64,000 nucleotides of DNA from JASDSY01 sp041441465 (GTDB lineage Bacteria; Muiribacteriota; UBA9980). A program made the translations under genes and the position numbers. Shown one piece after another: positions 1 to 7,319 of the stretch (positions are counted from its first letter, which is position 1; each line of letters starts with the position of its first letter). The notes beneath the pieces are model-generated. The model ran no database searches, had not been told where the DNA came from, and saw only the letters and a program-made list of their open reading frames with translations. The stretch is from the NCBI GenBank assembly GCA_041441465.1, contig JASDSY010000035.1, positions 66,655 through 130,654 of the forward strand, in the 5' to 3' direction.

Positions 1-192
1 TAATTTTTTAGCAACTTTTATTTCTTTTTCATCATAATTTAAAGTATCTTCATTTATGTGTGGATAGAAATTTAAATATCTTGCATAATAATCAAAAAGA
101 TTATTTAAATATTTATTAGTCATTGTATTATGTATTATATCATTTTTATATTTAGTACAAATATATTCAAATTTATTATATTCCATAATCAT
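1..192 (-). CDS. 5' part of an unknown gene, cut by the window edge
   Basis: An open frame of 64 codons runs from an ATG at 192 to the window edge without a stop. An AAGGA Shine-Dalgarno-like sequence lies about 10 bases upstream of the ATG. The visible protein begins MIMEYNKFEY and is rich in Asn, Tyr and Lys, with codons that are almost all A/T-ending. It is clearly more A+T-rich than the housekeeping genes that follow, in this resembling the 48.6-53 kb operon. I do not recognise a family and see no signal peptide. It could be an accessory or transferred gene. The remainder lies outside the window. Confidence 0.55.
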   Translation of the reverse strand, partial: MIMEYNKFEYICTKYKNDIIHNTMTNKYLNNLFDYYARYLNFYPHINEDTLNYDEKEIKVAKKL

Positions 193-283
193 TTTAACCA
201 CATCCTTTTTATTTATGTCATATTTGTTTAAATTTTTCAAAAATTTTTATTTGATAGTATCGTATTATATCTGCTCGTTCTTT

Positions 284-441
284 TTCGTTAAACCTGTTAT
301 GAAATAACTGGTTTAACGAAATGATACACCGCAGCAAAGCAAGCAAACGCAGTTTGCGCTTTGCTGCGGTTAGAAAAAAATACAGCAGGATTGGATAGGG
401 TTTCAAGGGGAAGGGAAGGGTTAAACCCTTCGCCTTCCCCT
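284..441. repeat. cluster of three strong stem-loops
   Basis: The gap between the partial gene and the VWA gene holds three consecutive nested inverted repeats. The first is at 284-320, with 11-bp perfect arms TTCGTTAAACC/GGTTTAACGAA and an inner GTTAT/ATAAC stem. The second is at 328-370, with 13-bp perfect arms ACCGCAGCAAAGC/GCTTTGCTGCGGT and an inner GCAAAC/GTTTGC stem. The third is at 406-441, with arms AGGGGAAGG/CCTTCCCCT continued by GAAGGGTT/AACCCTTC. None ends in a clean T-run, so they are not ordinary intrinsic terminators. A 62-codon frame crossing them is dismissed as spurious. The structures themselves are plain; their role (REP/MITE-like element or transcript-end structure) is inference. 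Confidence 0.75.
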
Positions 442-486
442 GACCCGTTCCTTAATTTATTCGCTGATTAATTAAGTCCTGCCTGT

Positions 487-2226
487 TTATTTGCCTATTT
501 TCTTTTTAGCGAATGAGGTTTTATCGCGGCGGTAGTTAGATGAGCCGGCGTCTGGGCGTGAATTATCGGCAGGCCGGTTAGGCTGTTGAACTGGCGGCGC
601 TATGTTTTCATTCTTGCGGCGGTTTTCTTCATCGCGCCATTTTTGTTTATACATTAATTTTTCGCTTGTGTCGAACATGCAGACTGACGAGTCCTCGCAT
701 GAGTAAGCACGCTGTTTCTCGTACATAACCCTTTTCATATATACTTCTTTGCGGCGCGTTTTATACGACTCCGCATCTTTGATTTTATCCAGTACTTCGC
801 GTGCCTGTTCCATTAAATTATGTAAATTTTTATTTAGCGGATACTTATGAATATATTTTTCAACCTTGGCGATGAATTTTTTAATTTCATTCTGCGCCTT
901 AGAAATATCACCGGAATCGGCATATTGCATAGCGAGTTTCTGGCAGACGCCGAAATGCAGCATTATAACTTTTTCACGCACAAATTCATTTTCGGCGACA
1001 TAGTCATTTTCCGATTTAACGAAGCCGATTCTAAGTTTTTTAGAAATCAAAGTTTCCTCGTTCGAATAGTTATTGCGGTATTTTATTTTCACTTCGATTA
1101 TCGAGAATTGGCGCATGGATACAGCTTTTGTAACCTGCGGCACGGAAAGCCTGACCGCGATATATTTTTTCTCGCCGAGCTGTATATCTTCGGCGTCGAT
1201 AATCGCCGAGCCGTTTCTGTCTTCGATATTAAGGTTATTTATGACTTTAAGGATGGCGACATTGATGGACGGGTGGATTTCGAGCTTAATATCGGCCGCG
1301 TAGGTAGTCAAAAGGCCGCCAAGTTCGGAGGCAAGGCATTCAAGAACAAAGTTGAAATCCTTGATATAATAAAAATTACCACGGCCGTTATCGGCAATGG
1401 ATTTCAATAAATTTTCGTCATGGTCCTCGCCGTATCCAAAAGTTGAAATTGAAATGCCTTCAGGGCGTTCGAAAACCAGTTTTAAAAAACCTTCGCTTGT
1501 AGTTAATCCGATATTAGCGCGGCCGTCAGTAAATAAAATCATTCTGTTAAGCGAAGTTTTAATTATTTCAGCAGGAAGCGCCTTAAACAGGTCAAAACCA
1601 GCCTGCATGCCGCCGCCCATATTTGTCGATGAGCCGCTTTGGATTTGAAGCACCTTAAATTTAAGCTCATCGCGGTTTTGCCGCGTCATTTGAACCAGCG
1701 GGCTCAATACCTTAATATTAGTGTCGAACAGTACAACTCCGAAACGATCATTTTCGGTGAGATTTTCGATCACTTTAGCCACCGAATCGCGCGCGCACTC
1801 GATTTTTTGGCCGCTCATCGATCCCGAGACATCTAAAACAGCGACAATATTCAACGGTTTACGAATAGCGGCCGCGGTTATTTCTTTTTCGGGGGCTTTT
1901 AATTCAATAAGTCCGTAAATTTTTCGAGACGCGCCAAAATATATTTTATCGTAATTAGTGAAAAGGTTTACTTCAAGCTGCGGATAAGATGAATCCGCGC
2001 CGGCATTCACGTCATCAGCGTCGAGCATATCGGCGTCAACGATTGCGCCATCGGACAAATCGCCTTTTTTGGGCGCGCCGGAAATTTTAACTAAATTTTG
2101 ATTGGGAAGAATTTCGACTTTACGGTCGGAATATTTAGCGATAATATCTACTATTTCGGAAGTGTTCTGGTATTCGACAAGAAAAGAATCATCATTAATT
2201 TTAAAAATAGACAATTTATTTGTCAT
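487..2226 (-). CDS. von Willebrand factor A (VWA) domain protein
   Basis: A 579-residue protein with a VWA domain at about residues 125-300. The MIDAS motif is complete: DVSGSMSG near residue 132, a Thr in GSSTNMGGG near 200, and FTDGRANIG near 232. It should therefore bind a divalent metal and a protein ligand. The C-terminal part is charged and helical and ends in a Pro/Asn/Arg-rich tail. There is no signal peptide or membrane segment, so it is probably cytoplasmic. VWA proteins of this layout are often partners of AAA ATPases or serve in stress or surface assembly; nothing adjacent fixes the role. GGAG lies 9 bases before the ATG. It is transcribed alone from a consensus promoter with a leader of about 226 nt. 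Confidence 0.85.
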   Translation of the reverse strand: MTNKLSIFKINDDSFLVEYQNTSEIVDIIAKYSDRKVEILPNQNLVKISGAPKKGDLSDGAIVDADMLDADDVNAGADSSYPQLEVNLFTNYDKIYFGASRKIYGLIELKAPEKEITAAAIRKPLNIVAVLDVSGSMSGQKIECARDSVAKVIENLTENDRFGVVLFDTNIKVLSPLVQMTRQNRDELKFKVLQIQSGSSTNMGGGMQAGFDLFKALPAEIIKTSLNRMILFTDGRANIGLTTSEGFLKLVFERPEGISISTFGYGEDHDENLLKSIADNGRGNFYYIKDFNFVLECLASELGGLLTTYAADIKLEIHPSINVAILKVINNLNIEDRNGSAIIDAEDIQLGEKKYIAVRLSVPQVTKAVSMRQFSIIEVKIKYRNNYSNEETLISKKLRIGFVKSENDYVAENEFVREKVIMLHFGVCQKLAMQYADSGDISKAQNEIKKFIAKVEKYIHKYPLNKNLHNLMEQAREVLDKIKDAESYKTRRKEVYMKRVMYEKQRAYSCEDSSVCMFDTSEKLMYKQKWRDEENRRKNENIAPPVQQPNRPADNSRPDAGSSNYRRDKTSFAKKKIGK

Positions 2227-2341
2227 AGGGCAACTCTCCTTTCAAAATGGCCTGAATTTATTCGTGAAAACGGCGGACTTTCTGAAAAAAGTCCCAGCAT
2301 AAACACGCTTGTTTCAGGTAGCGATTTCATTTTCTTAAATA

Positions 2342-2377
2342 AACATGGCGGTAAATGTAATATTTACCCAGCATGTT
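2342..2377. promoter_or_regulatory. stem-loop in the long leader of the VWA gene
   Basis: Within the roughly 226-nt untranslated leader of the VWA gene, AACATG/CATGTT arms enclose a perfect GGTAAAT/ATTTACC stem with a five-base loop. No known riboswitch signature was recognised. The rest of the 2227-2675 interval contains only the promoter and the thrC terminator described separately. Confidence 0.4.
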
Positions 2378-2458
2378 CCATTTAAAGGAAAACTGAATAT
2401 TAAATTGTAAGTTATAAGTTTCGCCCGACAAAATTTGTACGGCAGGAAACTTAATTTT

Positions 2459-2487
2459 ATTATAGCACAAAAAAAATAAAGTGTCAA
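2459..2487 (-). promoter_or_regulatory. sigma-70 promoter of the VWA gene
   Basis: On the minus strand a perfect TTGACA (2487-2482), a 17-base spacer and a perfect TATAAT (2464-2459). The predicted transcription start is near 2452, which leaves a leader of about 226 nt before the ATG at 2226. Confidence 0.75.
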
Positions 2488-2604
2488 AAAAATTAACAAA
2501 AATTAGAAAAAAAGAATATATTAAAAACTGTATAAAGTTTTTTTATATTTTTGAATTATTCAATTTATAACGTATAGATATTAGTTTTAAGTTACATAAT
2601 AAAA

Positions 2605-2640
2605 AAAGCTATTTGGAAAGTTTCCTCCGCAAACAGCTTT
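2605..2640 (-). terminator. intrinsic terminator after thrC
   Basis: Stem AAAGCT/AGCTTT continues inward as TTTG/CAAA with one mismatch, and holds an inner GGAAA/TTTCC element. On the minus strand a T-run follows. It starts 35 bases after the thrC stop. A-rich and T-rich flanks on both sides would also let it work in the opposite direction. Confidence 0.7.
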
Positions 2641-2675
2641 TTTATTTTTGTTTATTATCACCGGTTTATTTCAAA

Positions 2676-3923
2676 CTACATCTTGAGCGCTTTTTTGACA
2701 GCGTCAAGTTTAGGCTCGATAATCGGCGCTTTTGTTACGCATGAAATCGCGGTATTAATATCTTTGAGGCCGTTTCCGGTTATCACGAGAGTACACGAAG
2801 CATTTTCAGGTATCTCTCCATTTTTCTTCATCTTAATGAAGCCTGCAAGGCTTGTAACGCCGGCAGGTTCGCCGAATACGCCGGCGTATTTAGGGAGGAC
2901 CTTAAGCGCCTCGAGGATTTCCGCGTCGGTAACGTCGATGAACGCGCCTTCAGAAGCGTAAACGCCGTTTAAAGCCTGATGCGACGCGCGCGGGATGCCG
3001 ACTGATATCGAATCGGCGACCGTCTCCGGGATCATATTTTTGAGCTCGCGGCTCTTATTATTTTTATAAGCGCGTACGAACGGGTTCGAGCCTTCAGCCT
3101 GAACGCCTATTAATTTCGGCATTTTTTCTATAAGGCCGAGGTTTAGAAGATCGTAAAAACCCTTATAAATACCGCCTATTATGCAGCCGTCGCCGACCGA
3201 TACAAACACGTAATCGGGGAGCTTGCGGCCGGACTGTTCGAATATCTCGAGCGCGCAGGTTTTCTTGCCTTCGAGAAGATACGGATTATAACCCGTATTG
3301 CGGTTATACCATCCGAACTCATTCGAAGCTTCCATGCAAAGGTCGAAGGCCTGGTCGTAATTTCCGTCAACCATCAATACGTTAGCGCCGAAAAGCAAAA
3401 GCTGAGCGACTTTAGCGACAGGCGCGGTTTTCGGCACAAATATATAGGTTTTAACGCCCATCTGAGCGCATATTCCCGAAAGCGACGACGCGGCGTTGCC
3501 GGTAGACGCGCAGGTAATTATATCCTTTTTCAATTCAAACGCCTTGGCCACGCCGACGGCAGACGCCCTGTCTTTAAAGGAAGCGGTCGGGTTCTGTCCG
3601 TCGTCTTTAATGAACAAATTTTCATGTCCAAGAAATTTCGAAAGCCTTTCGGGCTTATAATACGGGGTCATACCAACGCGCAGAGTCGTGCGCGGGGTGG
3701 TTTCTTCGACCGGAAGTATGTCGATATAACGCCAGATATTATTTTCATTTATAGCGGGCGGTTTAGAAAGCCTTTTTTCAAAATTTTTCTTTATTTCGTC
3801 GTATTTATAAACCACGTTCAGTAAGCCGAACGGCCCGCATTTCGGGCATGTGTACATCACATCTTTAACGTCGTAGCGCGTTCCGCAGAGCACGCACTTT
3901 AAATGCTCAATTTTATTACTCAT
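2676..3923 (-). CDS. thrC: threonine synthase
   Basis: PLP enzyme converting O-phospho-L-homoserine to threonine, cytoplasmic. It begins with a rubredoxin-like zinc ribbon (CVLCG and CPKCG in the first 40 residues), as in archaeal-type ThrC. The PLP lysine motif SFKDRA follows, then ASTGNAASS and the glycine-rich VSVGDGCIIGG. A longer frame starts at 3992, but the ATG at 3923 (MSNKIEHLKC) is preferred because AAAGGGG lies six bases before it and it begins right before the zinc ribbon; the ATG at 3929 would abut the ribosome site. Length of about 415 residues fits the family. It is a single-gene unit with its own terminator. No other threonine-pathway gene is nearby. Confidence 0.93.
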   Translation of the reverse strand: MSNKIEHLKCVLCGTRYDVKDVMYTCPKCGPFGLLNVVYKYDEIKKNFEKRLSKPPAINENNIWRYIDILPVEETTPRTTLRVGMTPYYKPERLSKFLGHENLFIKDDGQNPTASFKDRASAVGVAKAFELKKDIITCASTGNAASSLSGICAQMGVKTYIFVPKTAPVAKVAQLLLFGANVLMVDGNYDQAFDLCMEASNEFGWYNRNTGYNPYLLEGKKTCALEIFEQSGRKLPDYVFVSVGDGCIIGGIYKGFYDLLNLGLIEKMPKLIGVQAEGSNPFVRAYKNNKSRELKNMIPETVADSISVGIPRASHQALNGVYASEGAFIDVTDAEILEALKVLPKYAGVFGEPAGVTSLAGFIKMKKNGEIPENASCTLVITGNGLKDINTAISCVTKAPIIEPKLDAVKKALKM

Positions 3924-4085
3924 AGCCATCCCCTTTTTCATTATTTTTTGGCAGAATTTAAAGTTATCAACCAATGAAACATATATTTTCACTGTTTTAT
4001 AAATAACTTAATTCTAGCGCCGAGTTTCACCAATACATTCAAATTTCAAGATATAGGCAATTTCGACTTTTAATTAAGATAATTA

Positions 4086-4101
4086 TAAAACCGCGGTTTT
4101 A
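4086..4101. repeat. 16-bp perfect palindrome between lon and thrC
   Basis: TAAAACCGCGGTTTTA is a perfect palindrome centred on CCGCGG. It lies about 160 bases upstream of the thrC start and 60 bases beyond the lon stop. It has no loop, so it looks more like a dimeric protein-binding site than a terminator. No clear thrC promoter was seen beside it. Confidence 0.4.
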
Positions 4102-4161
4102 CTTAATTGTTCTTTTCAATCAGAATTATTTATTAAAACAGCATTCTGTGTCATTATTATT

Positions 4162-7140
4162 TTATTTTTTGTTAAGCGCCTTAAGTTTAGCGCCGTTTTT
4201 TTTCAAGGCCGCAGCCCTTGCGGTTTTGTTTTCGGCTGACTTTCCCGCGCCCTTTTTAATTAAAGGCTTTTTGAAAACGACCTTAAAAACTTCAGAAACA
4301 TCGCTTACGAAATGAAATTCAAGCTGTTTTCGTATATTTTCAGGAATATCCTCGATATCTTTGCGGTTATCTTCAGGCAATATTATAGTCAGAATGCCGT
4401 CGCCGTGTGCGGCCAGCACTTTTTCCTTAACGCCTCCGATCGGCAATACCCTTCCGCTAAGTGTAATCTCGCCGGTCATCGCGACGTCGCCGCGCGCATG
4501 CGTTTTAGTCATAAGCGAAACAAGCGATGAACAAAGCGCAATACCGGCTGAAGGCCCGTCTTTAGGCGTAGCGCCTTCAGGAACGTGAACGTGAAATTCG
4601 CTGGTTTTGATTAATTTATCGCTGACGCCAAGTTCTTTAGAGTGCGAGCGGATATATGAAAAAGCGGCTTTCGCGCTTTCCTGCATGACATTTCCAAGCT
4701 GGCCGGTCAAATTAAGGTTGCCGCGACCGTTCATAAGCGCGGATTCAATGACAAGCACCGAGCCGCCGGCTTCGCTCCAGGCAAGGCCGTTAACGGCGCC
4801 TATGCGGTCTTTTATTTCGGTATGGCCGTATTTAAAACGCTTAGCGCCGAGGAGTTCCTCGACTTTTGCCGGAGTTATCGAAAATCTCGGGACATTTTTC
4901 ATGCCGGATTTGTTCAAACCCTTGCCGTTTTTTAATTTGGCGGGTTTCAATTTAGGGGTTTTCGTTGCAGTCTCATTTAAATTAATATCCATGGCTACTT
5001 CTTTAGCGCATTTTCTAATAACGGAACCAATTTCGCGTTCCAGGTTACGCACGCCGGCCTCCCTTGTAAAGTAGCGTATGACATGAATGAGCGCGTCCCT
5101 GGAAAATGAAATATCGTTCACCGTAAGGCCGTTCTGTTCAATCTGTTTCGGCACGAGATATTTTTGCGCTATGTTAAGTTTTTCATCTTCGGTATAACCT
5201 GAAAGCCTTATGACTTCCATTCTGTCAAAAAGCGGCGCCGGAATATTATGCGGAATATTTGCGGTAGTTATGAAAAGCACTTTCGACAGGTCATATGGCA
5301 AATTAAGGTATAAATCGTTAAATGTGTCATTTTGTTCAGGATCGAGCACTTCGAGAAGCGCCGAAGCCGGATCGCCCCTGAAATCATTGGCCAATTTATC
5401 AATTTCGTCAAGCAGGATAACGGGGTTTTTAGCTTTTACCTGGTGCATAAGCTGCATGATTTTACCGGGCATCGATCCCACATAAGTGCGCCTGTGGCCG
5501 CGAATTTCAGCCTCGTCACGCATGCCGCCGAGAGACATCCTGGCGAATTTTCTGTCAAGCGCCCTCGCGATGGATTTTCCGAGCGAGGTTTTACCGACGC
5601 CCGGCGGCCCTACAAAGCATAATATCGGCGCTTTCAATTTATTTTGGGCAAGCTTGCGCACCGATAAAAATTCAAGAATCCTTTCCTTTATTTTATCCAG
5701 TCCGTAATGGTCCTCTTCCAGAATTTTCTCGCACGATTTAATATCGAGATTATCTTTAGTTTCGGCATGCCACGGCAGTTCAAGCACCCATTCGATATAT
5801 GTTCGCAGCACCGAACTTTCAGGCGACATCGAATGCATTTTAGCGAAGCGCGAAATTTCTTTGGCTATCTTTTCCTCGTTTTCTTTGGAAAGTTTAAGCG
5901 CCTTTAATTTTTTGTTAAAATCATCGGCCTCTTTCTGTGTATTTTCATCCTCGCCGAGCTCTTTTTGAATCGACCGCAGCTGCTCTCTCAAAAAATACTC
6001 TCTTTGGGTATTTTCGATCTGCTCATGCGTCCTGTTCCTTATTTTCTTTTCGAGGCCGAGTATTTCAACTTCGTTATTCAAAATTTGGAGTATTTTCCGA
6101 AAACGCTTATTAACGTCGAATTCCTCTAATATTTCCTGTTTGACCTTAGTTTTCAGGTTCATAAGGTGCGACGTGATAATATCGGCAAGTCTCGACGGGT
6201 CCTCTGTATTAAGGACAACCATCATAATTTCAAGCGGAATTTTTCTGTTAAGCTTAAGATATGACTCAAACTTTTGGAGCACGAGGCGTTTCAGCGCCTG
6301 AAAATCATTGCTGTCCTCAAATTTTTCTACAACTTCCTCCACTTTGACCATAAAAGAATCAGGCGACTTATCGAGAAAGTCAACAATCCTGACACGGCGC
6401 AGGCCTTCCACCAATATTTTGGCGGTACCGTCAGGAAGTTTCATCATCTGAAGTATTTCAGCGACAATACCGAATTCACAGATATCTCCGACGTCAGGCT
6501 TTTCATTTTTAGGGTCCTTCTGCGAAGCCAGGAATATTTTACGGCCGGCTTTAATCGCGGTTTCAATCGAGCGCAATGATTTTTTGCGGCCTATAAAAAA
6601 CGGCACTATCATATAAGGGAAAACTATAAGATCACGGGTCGGAAGCAGAGGCAGCACTTCAGGGATGGTGTATTTATCGGGATTATTTTCGCTGTCGGCG
6701 CTATCGGCAGGCGACTGTTCCGGCAAAATACTGTCACCGGCGGTGCCTTCGTCATTTAAAGCTTTAGTGATATTATTTTTTATCTCATTAAGCTTATTCG
6801 ATAATTTTTGAAACACATCGCTTTTTATGAGCTTTTCGAGGGGATTGCCGTCGTCTTCCTTATTTTCAGACTCGCCGTTTTTTCCGGTTTCGGCATTTTC
6901 ATCTTTTTTCACGCCGCCGTTTTTTTCATCGCCATTAACCGGAACGGCTTTACTTTCGCGTTTTTCCTGATTTTTGGCATTTTGAACGCTGCCGCCGGAA
7001 GCGGCGGTTTCTTTCTTTTTTCCGCCAGTTACAGCAGCGGCTTTATTTTCATTAGAACTTTCATCATTACCGCCGTTATTATTATTGTTATTATTTTCGT
7101 TGTTTTCATTGTTATTTTCAGAGAAATTTTCAGGTAACAT
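4162..7140 (-). CDS. lon: ATP-dependent protease Lon with an unusual N-terminal extension
   Basis: AAA+ serine protease that degrades misfolded and regulatory proteins in the cytoplasm. The LON substrate-binding domain starts near residue 160 (LPLLPTRDLIVFP), the Walker A is GPPGVGKTS near 510, and the Walker B is ILLDEID. The protease domain has the catalytic Ser in PKDGPSAG near 862 and a Lys in KEKVLAAH near 905. At 992 residues it is about 200 longer than typical Lon. The excess is a low-complexity Asn/Glu/Lys-rich extension of about 155 residues (containing a run of seven Asn), a Lys-rich insert before the protease domain (around residues 735-760), and a basic tail. The start gives an uninterrupted frame, but translation could begin further in. 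It is transcribed alone, downstream of glyS. Confidence 0.95.
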   Translation of the reverse strand: MLPENFSENNNENNENNNNNNNGGNDESSNENKAAAVTGGKKKETAASGGSVQNAKNQEKRESKAVPVNGDEKNGGVKKDENAETGKNGESENKEDDGNPLEKLIKSDVFQKLSNKLNEIKNNITKALNDEGTAGDSILPEQSPADSADSENNPDKYTIPEVLPLLPTRDLIVFPYMIVPFFIGRKKSLRSIETAIKAGRKIFLASQKDPKNEKPDVGDICEFGIVAEILQMMKLPDGTAKILVEGLRRVRIVDFLDKSPDSFMVKVEEVVEKFEDSNDFQALKRLVLQKFESYLKLNRKIPLEIMMVVLNTEDPSRLADIITSHLMNLKTKVKQEILEEFDVNKRFRKILQILNNEVEILGLEKKIRNRTHEQIENTQREYFLREQLRSIQKELGEDENTQKEADDFNKKLKALKLSKENEEKIAKEISRFAKMHSMSPESSVLRTYIEWVLELPWHAETKDNLDIKSCEKILEEDHYGLDKIKERILEFLSVRKLAQNKLKAPILCFVGPPGVGKTSLGKSIARALDRKFARMSLGGMRDEAEIRGHRRTYVGSMPGKIMQLMHQVKAKNPVILLDEIDKLANDFRGDPASALLEVLDPEQNDTFNDLYLNLPYDLSKVLFITTANIPHNIPAPLFDRMEVIRLSGYTEDEKLNIAQKYLVPKQIEQNGLTVNDISFSRDALIHVIRYFTREAGVRNLEREIGSVIRKCAKEVAMDINLNETATKTPKLKPAKLKNGKGLNKSGMKNVPRFSITPAKVEELLGAKRFKYGHTEIKDRIGAVNGLAWSEAGGSVLVIESALMNGRGNLNLTGQLGNVMQESAKAAFSYIRSHSKELGVSDKLIKTSEFHVHVPEGATPKDGPSAGIALCSSLVSLMTKTHARGDVAMTGEITLSGRVLPIGGVKEKVLAAHGDGILTIILPEDNRKDIEDIPENIRKQLEFHFVSDVSEVFKVVFKKPLIKKGAGKSAENKTARAAALKKNGAKLKALNKK

Positions 7141-7213
7141 TCAATACACTCCGTATATATTTTTGTTTAAACTCACGCGACATGCCATCGGTTATTTTCC
7201 TGTCATTTAACAT

Positions 7214-7257
7214 AATTTACGAAACAAACCGATTTTAAAACGGCTGTTTCGTAAATT
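7214..7257. promoter_or_regulatory. inverted repeat upstream of lon
   Basis: Two perfect 13-bp arms, AATTTACGAAACA and TGTTTCGTAAATT, surround an 18-base centre that contains CCG/CGG. The element lies in the 179-base gap between glyS and lon, about 75-115 bases upstream of lon. It has no T-run, so terminator function is unlikely. It could be an operator for lon or a structured RNA element. It does not match CIRCE (TTAGCACTC-N9-GAGTGCTAA). Confidence 0.5.
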
Positions 7258-7319
7258 AATCCATCCGGCGGCGACAGCGACAAAAACTCAATCCGCCATA
7301 TATAAATTTTTCAGCAGGC

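Noticed and set aside
218..406. 62-codon minus-strand frame
   Set aside because: It runs through two strong stem-loops, has no ribosome-binding site and its composition follows the palindromes; treated as spurious.
847..1410. 187-codon frame antisense to the VWA gene
   Set aside because: The opposite strand has a complete VWA domain; the frame is a codon-usage shadow.
7214..7257. CIRCE element upstream of lon
   Set aside because: Arms do not match TTAGCACTC/GAGTGCTAA.
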